Made by a program: the position numbers and the translations under genes. DNA of 22,595 nt. It comes from a virus. Below, in pieces: positions 7,336 through 14,927 of the stretch (its first letter is position 1; the number at the start of each line of letters is the position of its first letter). The notes beneath the pieces were generated by a model. The model worked only from the letters and a program-made list of their open reading frames with translations, made no database searches and had not been told where the DNA came from. The stretch lies in IMG/VR virus record IMGVR_UViG_3300017779_000175, positions 1 through 22,595 of that record. One strand, 5' to 3'.

Positions 7336-8847
7336 TTAATAGAACTTTATGTGTTGAGATGAAGCTTTTGTAGATGAAGCAGCATATCTCATAACATCAT
7401 TTATTACTTCATCTGCTGAATCTGCATTATCGTATATTTTTTCTAAAAATTCTAAACCCATATATTTTGCAGTTCTCCAACTTAATTCAGAGGTATCATA
7501 TAATTTTTTAAAATCTTCTTTAGAAATGTTTTCCATAAATCTATCAAAAAGATAATAAAACTTTTCATAATAATTTTTATCATCTATTTGAAAGGCTTTT
7601 TTTACATCTTTACTTGTAGGTAATGTTTCTATATTATTTAATTTTAAGACATCATTTATCCCACCATGACAAGCTTTTCCTCCTCTAGCTGCTTTACCTG
7701 ATATTTCAGCACACCAGCCTGAATCAACGTTAAAGTTTTTTAACATTAAAGTCCCTGCATTTTCATCTGAATCTTCTTTAGTTGTGTCTATATATTTTAT
7801 TTCTATATTAGCTGACTTTACAGAAGCATCAAAATCATTAAATTTGTATATATTTTCTTTAGGTATTTCAGGATCATTTTGAATTACTGCTTTAGGTTCT
7901 CTATTTTTAGGTATTTGTTTTAAAGATATTCCTATTAATTTATTATCAGCGTAAAAATTAGATATTTGACCATTTAATACTTCTAAATTACCTGACCAAT
8001 CATGGTTTTTTAGGTCATTAGATATTAACCAAATGTCAGCTGGGTTCCATTTGTCATTAGCCATTTTTAAATTTCCTTCTTTTTTTGCAACTTCACTCCA
8101 AGCATTATATATTCTATCTACTTGTTCTGAACCCCTATGGATTTTAAAATTGTTATTTGGAAATGTTTTAATTATACTATTTACAGATTTAGATATTGAA
8201 TCTTTCCATTTAGGGGATTCATTTAAAAAATTTATTACTTCTTCAATAGAAGCATCAGCATCTACATATGATGCTACTTGTTCAAAGTTTTCATTATTTA
8301 AATCATCACTTGTTATAGAACTGTTGTTTATATAATATGCTACAGCACACCCGTATGCATGAGCAGTTTCTTGTAATCTAGTTTCATCAGTACCCCCTCC
8401 TGCTCCTTTACTTGATCCAAATTCTTCTGTTTTTTTAAAAGAATCTAAAGCATAAGGTGTTTCATTGTCATCATAAAAAACTAAACCTGTTAAGTTATCT
8501 TGAAAATTAATTAAATATTGTTCTAATCTTTCAATAGCTTCTTGAGATTTTTCTTTATTGATAATTAATTTAGTACCATCTACCATTTCAAACTCACTAC
8601 CACCTTCAATTTTATCTAAAACTACTTGTACACGAATACCTGGTTCTTTAATTTTACCTATTCTATCTTTTCTTAATTCACTAGGATTTAAAGAAGCTTC
8701 TTTTAAGGATTTTATAATAGTACTAGATGGTAAATCAAGTTTTTCTAAAATTTGTTTAAGTATAGAGATATCAGAAGGGCTATCCAATAATGGATACCCC
8801 TTTTCTGATTTATAAGACCACTCTAATAATAACTCATCAAGAGTCAT
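7336..8847 (-). CDS. Large phage protein with PD-(D/E)xK-like nuclease signature
   Basis: The product is 503 residues. Between residues 142 and 312 there is a pattern like the PD-(D/E)xK fold: SSKGAGGGTDETRLQETAHA with a helix Glu at 160, then WNPADIWLIS with Asp271, then LIGISLKQI with Lys310. The last motif has Ser308 where a second acid is usual, a variant seen in divergent members. Such domains cut DNA or act as structural scaffolds. The flanks are helical, and the C-terminal block contains CAEISGKAARGGKACHG (about 375-395). The gene sits among virion-like genes, 3 bp from an acidic-protein gene. It could be a packaging or head-associated nuclease, or an inactive structural relative. The family call is tentative, but the ORF itself is certain. 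Confidence 0.5.
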   Translation of the reverse strand: MTLDELLLEWSYKSEKGYPLLDSPSDISILKQILEKLDLPSSTIIKSLKEASLNPSELRKDRIGKIKEPGIRVQVVLDKIEGGSEFEMVDGTKLIINKEKSQEAIERLEQYLINFQDNLTGLVFYDDNETPYALDSFKKTEEFGSSKGAGGGTDETRLQETAHAYGCAVAYYINNSSITSDDLNNENFEQVASYVDADASIEEVINFLNESPKWKDSISKSVNSIIKTFPNNNFKIHRGSEQVDRIYNAWSEVAKKEGNLKMANDKWNPADIWLISNDLKNHDWSGNLEVLNGQISNFYADNKLIGISLKQIPKNREPKAVIQNDPEIPKENIYKFNDFDASVKSANIEIKYIDTTKEDSDENAGTLMLKNFNVDSGWCAEISGKAARGGKACHGGINDVLKLNNIETLPTSKDVKKAFQIDDKNYYEKFYYLFDRFMENISKEDFKKLYDTSELSWRTAKYMGLEFLEKIYDNADSADEVINDVMRYAASSTKASSQHIKFY

Positions 8848-8850
8848 AAT

Positions 8851-9300
8851 TTATTTTTTAATATTAGCAAGTTTTTTAAACCTTGATTTCATTTTAACTT
8901 CAGCTAATAATTTTGAATTTTTATTTTTTTTCTTTTCATTTAAAGACGTAGTATAAGCACCACCACCATTAATTGTAGTTTCTTCTAAATCAGCTTCTTC
9001 ATCTTCTTTATCTTCAACATCATCACCCTTATCATCATCTTTTTTATCATCTTTTTTATCATCTCCCTCAAAGTGGTCTTTTAACATATCAAATATATCT
9101 TTTAATATATCTGTAGGTGAATCATCTTTTTCTGTAGCATCTATATCATCATCAGATACAGCTACAGTAGGATCAGGTAGATCATCTATATCACCCATAG
9201 GACCCATAGGACCCGCAGGTAATGGTTGTTCTTTAATTTTTTCTTTTTTGTATGCATCATATTCTTCTGCAATCATTTTTTTAAGTTCTTTTAAATTCAT
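8851..9300 (-). CDS. Acidic scaffold-like or head-associated protein
   Basis: The product is 149 residues. After a charged helix (1-25) it has a collagen-like PLPAGPMGPMGD stretch, then a very acidic region (about 38-105) built of D, E and K, including DDKKDDKKDDDKGDD. It ends in a strongly basic C-terminus (KMKSRFKKLANIKK). Acidic low-complexity middle and basic end are typical of phage scaffolding or internal proteins. LLAEVK near residue 130 fits the loose L-x-E consensus of T4-type prohead protease sites, which is suggestive only. It lies 3 bp upstream of the PD-(D/E)xK-like gene. No catalytic motif is seen. Confidence 0.5.
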   Translation of the reverse strand: MNLKELKKMIAEEYDAYKKEKIKEQPLPAGPMGPMGDIDDLPDPTVAVSDDDIDATEKDDSPTDILKDIFDMLKDHFEGDDKKDDKKDDDKGDDVEDKEDEEADLEETTINGGGAYTTSLNEKKKNKNSKLLAEVKMKSRFKKLANIKK

Positions 9301-9338
9301 GTTTTTATTTTTTTAATAAATTATTATTGGTTTAAGTC

Positions 9339-9488
9339 TTATAATTCAACCCCAAAATTTAATAATATTAATCTAAACTTAACTCCGGGATTCCAATTAA
9401 GTTCAAATAGAGTCAATACTCCAAGTCTTAGGGAAATATCAATAATATTTTTTTTATTACCTTCTCTCCAACTGTCTATAAAATTCAT
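9339..9488 (-). CDS. Small (49-residue) conserved-looking protein
   Basis: I read this frame by hand: ATG at 9486-9488, stop at 9339-9341. The product begins MNFIDSWREGNKKNIIDISL and ends GVKFRLILLNFGVEL. The alternating hydrophobic pattern (LGVLTLFELNW, RLILLNF) suggests a compact beta-rich domain rather than a chance frame. It fills the only gap between the acidic protein gene and the 92-residue gene, on the same strand, 15 bp below the stop of the upstream gene. That context supports it being real. Function unknown; a small virion component is possible. Confidence 0.5.
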   Translation of the reverse strand: MNFIDSWREGNKKNIIDISLRLGVLTLFELNWNPGVKFRLILLNFGVEL

Positions 9489-9503
9489 AACTATTTTTTT
9501 ATT

Positions 9504-9782
9504 TTATTTAAAATACAACAATAAACCTGCTGTACCTACTTTTATTCTTCCTATTGGACCTTCAATATCACTACCTACAGTTGCAGTTATAGGTGTAGTT
9601 ATATCAGCAATAGCAGAATCTACAAATTGAGACCCTGTTAAAGTTAGTCTATTACCTTCATCTGGATCTCCCCACATAGTGTTTAATATAGTCCCCGTAG
9701 CTAATACATGCATTTTTGATATACTTCCTGTGTATTCTGTAGATTGGGATGAACTAACTATTTGTGAATATTTTTGATACAT
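9504..9782 (-). CDS. Small beta-rich putative structural protein
   Basis: The product is 92 residues. It is rich in S, T, G and I with alternating strands (MHVLATGTILNTMWG, RLTLTGSQFVDSAI, ITTPITATVG) and a C-terminal hydrophobic strand GTAGLLLYFK. There is no signal peptide. The composition and size resemble capsid decoration or tail accessory proteins of marine phages, but I cannot name a family. It is 4 bp downstream of the large charged protein gene and presumably co-transcribed and produced late. A virion role is inferred from neighbours only. Confidence 0.5.
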   Translation of the reverse strand: MYQKYSQIVSSSQSTEYTGSISKMHVLATGTILNTMWGDPDEGNRLTLTGSQFVDSAIADITTPITATVGSDIEGPIGRIKVGTAGLLLYFK

Positions 9783-9786
9783 TGAT

Positions 9787-10929
9787 TTATAATTTTAATG
9801 CATTAGCTACACCTTCTAAATAAGCTGCTTTTGCTATTTCATAATATACTTTTACTCCCTCTGATCCTTCTCTTAAAGAAATTCCATTTTCTTTACATAT
9901 TTCAAGAAGTCTAAGAGCTTCTTCACGTGTCATTTGAGATTTAGCTATTTCACGTCTAGTTCCTCTAGCTTCTTCTTCTACTCCTGCTCTTGCTTTATCT
10001 AAACCTAATTTAAGTCTTTCTTGAAGGCTTTTTATAGTTTTAAATAATTCTTGATCTTTTACATATAAATTAAGAGTATCATCTGTGTCAAATTCTTGAT
10101 TAAACTTGTCAAAAGCGTCTTCAAAATCTGCATTTGCTTCTTTTTGTAATTTATTATAAGCGTCTTCTTTATCTTTAGGTTTTTCTAATTTAGGGTCATT
10201 TTTTATATCGTTTTTATACGTGTCTAATAACTCATCTTTAATAAAAAGCATACTACCAGGAGCAGGATTATCTTTTGTGTAATCTCCTTCTTCCTTTGGT
10301 TTTTTTCCTTTAGCATCTACCCTAAATAATATATCTTTTATAGCTTCTTCTTCTCTATCAAACCTATCTTTTCTTACTGGTTTGTCTTTTTTAGCTTTTC
10401 CTTTACCTTTTTTAGGAGTTCCCTCATTATCTTCCATATCAGCCATAGCTGCTGCCTTTGCTGCTCCTTGTTCTTTAAGAATTAATTTCATTTCTTTTTT
10501 AATAGCTTCTTTAAGTTCTTTCATTTTATCATCCTTAAAATTAGTTTTTTTAGTTTTGCTAAATTTTTCATCTACAACAGGTTGCATTTTATTAAGATCA
10601 AAATGATCATTAAGCCATGTTTTAAAGTTTTTACCTTCAATTTGACCCGCATGATTCATTCCTGATTCAAATTGCATTAAACCAGAATAGTAAGCATCAT
10701 GGGATTGAAGGTTTTTAAGTACTTTTTCTGTAGCTTTTTCTCTTTCTTCTGGAGTAGATTCTCTTAATCTTGTACATCCTAGTTCAGTTAATTCATAATC
10801 CATACCTTTTCTAAATTCGAAGGGGTTTACTTGGTCAAGTAAATTTCCCCCTCCCTTAAAAGCGGATTCTTCAGAAGTAGAGACTTTTTCTTTTTTTGGT
10901 GTGTATCCGTAAAATTTGTTGTTAGCCAT
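9787..10929 (-). CDS. Large charged protein, possible scaffold/internal head protein
   Basis: The product is 380 residues. The N-terminal domain (about 1-120) looks globular, with FEFRKGMDYELTELGCTRLR and HFDLNKMQPVVDEKF. The centre is a Lys/Asp/Glu-rich helical stretch (about 125-330) with an Ala-rich segment (AAKAAAMADMEDNEG). The C-terminus (about 335-380) resembles a small helical domain, EEALRLLEICKENGISLREG. High charge, coiled coil and position near other head-like genes suggest an internal or scaffolding role, without direct proof. A candidate promoter motif lies about 20 bp upstream of the start. It is the first gene after the envelope cassette and may open the late structural block. 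Confidence 0.5.
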   Translation of the reverse strand: MANNKFYGYTPKKEKVSTSEESAFKGGGNLLDQVNPFEFRKGMDYELTELGCTRLRESTPEEREKATEKVLKNLQSHDAYYSGLMQFESGMNHAGQIEGKNFKTWLNDHFDLNKMQPVVDEKFSKTKKTNFKDDKMKELKEAIKKEMKLILKEQGAAKAAAMADMEDNEGTPKKGKGKAKKDKPVRKDRFDREEEAIKDILFRVDAKGKKPKEEGDYTKDNPAPGSMLFIKDELLDTYKNDIKNDPKLEKPKDKEDAYNKLQKEANADFEDAFDKFNQEFDTDDTLNLYVKDQELFKTIKSLQERLKLGLDKARAGVEEEARGTRREIAKSQMTREEALRLLEICKENGISLREGSEGVKVYYEIAKAAYLEGVANALKL

Positions 10930-10949
10930 TATTATAGTATATTATTCCC

Positions 10950-10959
10950 TAATAAATAT
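10950..10959 (-). promoter_or_regulatory. Candidate late promoter motif (ATATTTATTA)
   Basis: The minus strand reads TTTATATTTATTAGGG here, about 20 bp before the ATG at 10929 and in the 49-bp gap after the T9SS-type gene. It shares the decamer ATATTTATTA exactly with the sites at 5221 and 16005. The position at the border between the envelope cassette and the structural block is where a promoter would be expected. Confidence 0.4.
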
Positions 10960-10978
10960 AAACTTATTTCAAAAGGCG

Positions 10979-13900
10979 TTATTGTTTTATGATTCTATTA
11001 TTTATTATCTTATTATCATGTGTTATATTTAGATTATAAACTCCACTTGATAATGATGTCATGTCTATTTGTTTTGTTTTTGTTTTGGAAATAACTAAAT
11101 TTCCTATCATATCATATATCTTTATATCAACTTCTTGTGTACTATTTAATATGTCTGTTACTGGATTAGGATATATTAGTAATTCTCTACTCATTTCTTC
11201 TAAATCAATAGGCCATCCTAAATCACAATAATTATATAATTCTACACAATATGAATTCCAACTACCTGTACAACATTCTGTATCAATGGATATTACCCAT
11301 TCAAAACAATCGTTAGGTAACCAATAAGGGACTCCAGGCCCACCACTACATTCTGCATCATACTCACAACTTCCATCATCTGTGTTAACATTTCCATCAT
11401 AATTATAAGCATTAACATCAGTACATCCTATTAATATATCAATACATGTTCCATTATCTGTATTAGCTAATTCATCATAGTTAAATGCTTCTGAATCTGT
11501 ACATCCATAAACTACTTCAATACAGCTAAAGTCTTCTGTATTTGCGTCTGAATTATAATTAAATGCTGTTGAATCTGTACACCCATAAACAACTTCTATA
11601 CATGAACCATTATCTGTGTTTGCTAACTCATTATAATTAAATGCTGTAGAATCCGTACAACCATATACATAATCTATACACGAAAAATTATCTACATTAG
11701 CTAATTCGTTATAATTTAAAGCTGTTGAATCTGTACAACCTTCTACTATTTCAATACATGTTCCATTATCTGTGTTTGCTAATTCGTTATAATTTAATGC
11801 TGTCGAATCTGTACAACCATAAATGTAATCTATGCATGAAAAATTATCAACATTTGCGTTTTCATTATAATTTATAGCAGATGCATCTGTACATCCATAC
11901 ACAATTTCTATACATGAATCATTATCTACATTAGCATCTTCATCATAATTAAGAGCATCTGGGTCTGTACAACCATAAACTGTTAATATGCAACTACCAT
12001 CATCTACGTTAGCAAAAGTATCATAATTAAATGCAAATATATTTGTACAACCTTCTACTATAGGGATACATGAATCATTATCTGTGTTAGCTGTTGAATC
12101 ATAGTTAAATGCAGTTGGATCAGTACAACCATATATAGGTAATATACAACTACCATCATCTATGTTAGCTTCAGAGTTAAAATTAAATGCTGAAGAATCA
12201 GTACATCCGGGATATAAACATGAACCATTATCTACGTTTGCACCTTCATTATAATTAGTTGCTTCAGAATCTGTACATCCAAAATATAAACATGAATTAT
12301 CACTTACATTTGCATCTTCATTATAATTCCAAGCTACTGAATCCATACATCCAAAAACTATTCCTTCACACGAACCATCGTCAAAGTTTGCGTTTTCATC
12401 ATAATTAAATGCTATTTCTTGAGTACATCCAGGTATAACTTCAATACAAGAACCATCATCTGTATTTGCTTCTTCATTATAATTTAAAGCAGTTGAATCT
12501 AAACACCCTTCTACTGTTGGGATACATAAAGTACCACAAAAAGGCATTGCTTGATACACATTATAAAACGGAGGGCTAAACGATTGTAGTGCTCCTTGAC
12601 CATTATCTGCAAATGGGTTCCATCCTTCATATAATAATACGTTACCGTTTGCGTTTGTTAATTTAAAGGAGTTATGTAAAGTTTGAAATTCTACTTCTTC
12701 TGGTGGTGTTTGTGCACCTCCTACTTCAAAGTAATATATTTTAACAGGTTTATCTGTTTCTAACCATATAGGAAATGTTTGTTCATACTGTCCTGGTCCC
12801 ATTGTAAATGACCATTGGTTATCTCCCTGAACAACTCCTAAGAATGAATTACCCCATCCATCAGCACCAGCGTCTCCTATCCATAGTTCATAGTTACAGT
12901 TAGGATATATTTCCATTTGTGTAGCTAATGAATCATAATTAAATGCTATAGGATCAATACACCCTAATACATGCTCTGTAAGGCATGAGTCATCATCTGT
13001 ATTTGCTAAGGGGTTAAATTCTTGGTAATTAAAATCTGTACATCCTAATATTTCTTCTACATTACCACATATGGTTGTTTGTTGCCAAGTTGAATAAGCT
13101 ACATTTCCAAAACCAACTCCTACTGTATCTTGTGCTGCATTTACCCAAGTATTAGAGGATAATGAAGTAATTACTTCTCCATCACATCCTTTTATTACAA
13201 CATCACCATCTATTGTTCCTCCTGAAGTAGAACCAGCTAAACCATCACCAAAAGTATCTGATATAATAAATTCAAATCCACCTTCCATTGCACAAACATT
13301 ATAAGTGTAAGTCTGTCCAACATCTTGATAAGTATATGTTCCGTCTGGAATTTCTGTACTACCATCACCACTAACAAATGACCAACCTGTTTCACCTGGC
13401 CAATTATCTAAAGTTACTTCTATCACTAATGGTACATATCCTACATCACAAGCTTGACCTCCACAAGAACCATCATCTACTGTTGCCCATGGATTGTAAT
13501 TAGGAGCATTTTCATCTGTACATCCTTGTGTACATGGGTATGGAGTAAAGAGTATTGTATCTGATGCTAGGCTATCTGCTGTAAATAATTGGGCATAGAA
13601 TTCATCTTCCCAATTAGGTGGCATTGTACCATTACCAGCATAAACCCCCCATATACCATTATCTATATCTGTGTCAAAATTATAAGAATTAGTTCCATTA
13701 CTACCATAAGTTATTTGAGTTATATTACAGTTAGGGTTATCTGAAACATCCCAGTTGTAATAAAGAATTGCTAAACCACCATCACATGTTTGTTCTACAT
13801 AAATATTATCGATTGATTCACAAGGAGGGTATTCACATAACATTGAATCGTTTATATCCGCATCAGGATTATAATTGACTGCACCTTCATCCATACAATC

Positions 13901-14287
13901 AATAACTGGTGGTTCTGGTGGAGCACAAGGTGCTATTGTTAAAGATTCAATTAAACCTATACCATAGTTTCCTTGGGCAAAAAATAAAGTATCCTGACAA
14001 GCATTTGACACTAAACAATAACCATCATTAGGCCATGATAAACCATCCCCATAAGCATCTAATAATTCAAATGTATAATCTCCTGATTCTAAAGAATCGA
14101 TTACAATAAAGGCATTTGGTTGTCCATTATCATAAGGACCACCTGATTCAATAACACCATAACTATTTGATAAATTCCATGTTACTTCATCTGCATAACC
14201 ATCAAATTGAAATTCAACATTTACCCAAGTATTTTGGGTTAACAACAACATTGGCAATAATGCCAATAAAAATAATAACTTTTTCAT
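10979..14287 (-). CDS. Secreted Cys-rich repeat protein with type IX secretion sorting domain
   Basis: The product is 1102 residues. A signal peptide (MKKLLFLLALLPMLLLTQN) is followed by jelly-roll-like modules carrying GDG motifs: LDAYGDGLSW at about 88 and ISDTFGDGLAGS at about 345. There are 19 copies of a ~28-residue unit, GCTDsxAxNYNxxANxDdGSC, fifteen of them in a near-continuous run. A Cys-rich block (CFEWVISIDTECCTG) precedes a C-terminal ~70-residue domain, LLIYPNPVTDILN...IYDMIGNLV...LSSGVYNLNI, which is the Por-secretion (T9SS type A) sorting tail. In Bacteroidetes, such tails route proteins through the outer membrane to the cell surface. The repeat resembles units in marine flavobacterial adhesin-like proteins. 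It lies 10 bp downstream of a thioredoxin-like gene. It could be a host-surface modifier expressed during infection or a virion fibre using a host-derived sequence. The signal peptide favours the former. Confidence 0.85.
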   Translation of the reverse strand: MKKLLFLLALLPMLLLTQNTWVNVEFQFDGYADEVTWNLSNSYGVIESGGPYDNGQPNAFIVIDSLESGDYTFELLDAYGDGLSWPNDGYCLVSNACQDTLFFAQGNYGIGLIESLTIAPCAPPEPPVIDCMDEGAVNYNPDADINDSMLCEYPPCESIDNIYVEQTCDGGLAILYYNWDVSDNPNCNITQITYGSNGTNSYNFDTDIDNGIWGVYAGNGTMPPNWEDEFYAQLFTADSLASDTILFTPYPCTQGCTDENAPNYNPWATVDDGSCGGQACDVGYVPLVIEVTLDNWPGETGWSFVSGDGSTEIPDGTYTYQDVGQTYTYNVCAMEGGFEFIISDTFGDGLAGSTSGGTIDGDVVIKGCDGEVITSLSSNTWVNAAQDTVGVGFGNVAYSTWQQTTICGNVEEILGCTDFNYQEFNPLANTDDDSCLTEHVLGCIDPIAFNYDSLATQMEIYPNCNYELWIGDAGADGWGNSFLGVVQGDNQWSFTMGPGQYEQTFPIWLETDKPVKIYYFEVGGAQTPPEEVEFQTLHNSFKLTNANGNVLLYEGWNPFADNGQGALQSFSPPFYNVYQAMPFCGTLCIPTVEGCLDSTALNYNEEANTDDGSCIEVIPGCTQEIAFNYDENANFDDGSCEGIVFGCMDSVAWNYNEDANVSDNSCLYFGCTDSEATNYNEGANVDNGSCLYPGCTDSSAFNFNSEANIDDGSCILPIYGCTDPTAFNYDSTANTDNDSCIPIVEGCTNIFAFNYDTFANVDDGSCILTVYGCTDPDALNYDEDANVDNDSCIEIVYGCTDASAINYNENANVDNFSCIDYIYGCTDSTALNYNELANTDNGTCIEIVEGCTDSTALNYNELANVDNFSCIDYVYGCTDSTAFNYNELANTDNGSCIEVVYGCTDSTAFNYNSDANTEDFSCIEVVYGCTDSEAFNYDELANTDNGTCIDILIGCTDVNAYNYDGNVNTDDGSCEYDAECSGGPGVPYWLPNDCFEWVISIDTECCTGSWNSYCVELYNYCDLGWPIDLEEMSRELLIYPNPVTDILNSTQEVDIKIYDMIGNLVISKTKTKQIDMTSLSSGVYNLNITHDNKIINNRIIKQ
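11364..12508 (-). repeat. In-frame tandem repeat array (15 units of GCTD...NYN...DGSC)
   Basis: This array encodes repeats 5-19 of the 1102-residue protein. Each unit is about 75-85 bp and encodes two cysteines and an Asp/Asn-rich loop, which suggests a disulphide-closed, possibly calcium-binding module. Neighbouring units around 11550-11850 are most alike at DNA level (GCTDSTALNYNELAN and GCTDSTAFNYNELAN recur), so the array has probably expanded recently by recombination in that stretch. Confidence 0.85.
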
Positions 14288-14297
14288 ACGCTTTTTT

Positions 14298-14633
14298 TTA
14301 AAATTGATCCATTAAGACTTCATCTATTACTTCTTGTACCTCATTTTTCGTTGCTTTCATAGCAAACGAAATGTCAGCTTGAAATCTCTTTACTTCTTTT
14401 CCATTAAATACTATAATAGTAGGTACAACTACTATTTTCCATTCTGCTTGAGCAGCTGCGTCAGCTGCTATATCAATGTACTGAATTTCGCAGTCTTTTA
14501 ACTTTCCTACCCATTCTACATTATTTGCTGAATTCCATCCAGCATTAAATTGTACTACACATAACTCTGATTCACATGGTGATTGAGTATATACTAAAAG
14601 GGGTAATAATAATAAAAATAATAATTTTTTCAT
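14298..14633 (-). CDS. Secreted thioredoxin-fold protein lacking the CxxC motif
   Basis: The product is 111 residues. A signal peptide (MKKLLFLLLLPLLVYTQS) is followed by a short thioredoxin-like domain. The strand VVQFNAGWN at 26-34 aligns with the canonical F-x-A-x-W-C of thioredoxin, but the active-site C-x-x-C is replaced by N-S-A-N (34-37). The cis-proline strand VVVPTIIVFNGKEVKRF at 68-84 is intact, with Pro71. Three cysteines (20, 25, 48) lie elsewhere and could form a structural disulphide. A redox function by the usual mechanism is therefore unlikely; a chaperone or binding role is more plausible. It lies between a membrane protein gene and the Cys-rich T9SS-type gene, both very close by, so a role in folding or export of that protein is attractive but unproven. 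Confidence 0.75.
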   Translation of the reverse strand: MKKLLFLLLLPLLVYTQSPCESELCVVQFNAGWNSANNVEWVGKLKDCEIQYIDIAADAAAQAEWKIVVVPTIIVFNGKEVKRFQADISFAMKATKNEVQEVIDEVLMDQF

Positions 14634-14638
14634 ATGTT

Positions 14639-14923
14639 TTAATTTAGTTGGTCTATTTTGTCTTCAATACGTCTAAGATCTTCTTTTATTTCTGTTACAT
14701 CATCCTGTGTATTTTGGATAGTTAAACGTATATTTTTGTCTTTCATATCAAATTCCATCCTTGTAACATCAGCTGGTGGAGGTATTGGTAATTCTTTAGC
14801 TTCAGCTATGTCAGCTTGAAGTGTAAACCACATTCCTACTATAGTAAAAATAAATACTGCTATACCTCCTAGGGTTTTTATACTTACATTAAAGCCTGTA
14901 TCTTCATTTAATTCTTTTGCCAT
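14639..14923 (-). CDS. Small membrane protein with C-terminal coiled coil
   Basis: The product is 94 residues from the ATG at 14923. I prefer this start over an upstream one at 15004, because the upstream one would overlap the outer-membrane protein gene by 77 bp. The chosen start begins MAKELNEDTGFNVSIKTLGG and lies 4 bp after the stop of that gene. One transmembrane helix (GIAVFIFTIVGMWFTLQADI, about 20-39) is followed by a proline hinge (PIPPP) and a charged helical tail ending DLRRIEDKIDQLN. The topology suggests an inner-membrane anchor with a coiled coil. It might be a spanin- or holin-like accessory, but no lysis partner is adjacent. Function unknown. Confidence 0.6.
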   Translation of the reverse strand: MAKELNEDTGFNVSIKTLGGIAVFIFTIVGMWFTLQADIAEAKELPIPPPADVTRMEFDMKDKNIRLTIQNTQDDVTEIKEDLRRIEDKIDQLN

Positions 14924-14927
14924 TTTT

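Noticed and set aside
8033-8815. Two plus-strand ORFs (100 and 85 codons)
   Set aside because: They are antisense to the 503-residue gene, have no leader, no recognisable motif and no plus-strand neighbours.
10382-10606. Plus-strand hydrophobic ORF (74 codons)
   Set aside because: It is the antisense of the Lys/Glu-rich centre of the 380-residue protein, which automatically yields Phe/Leu/Ser-rich frames.
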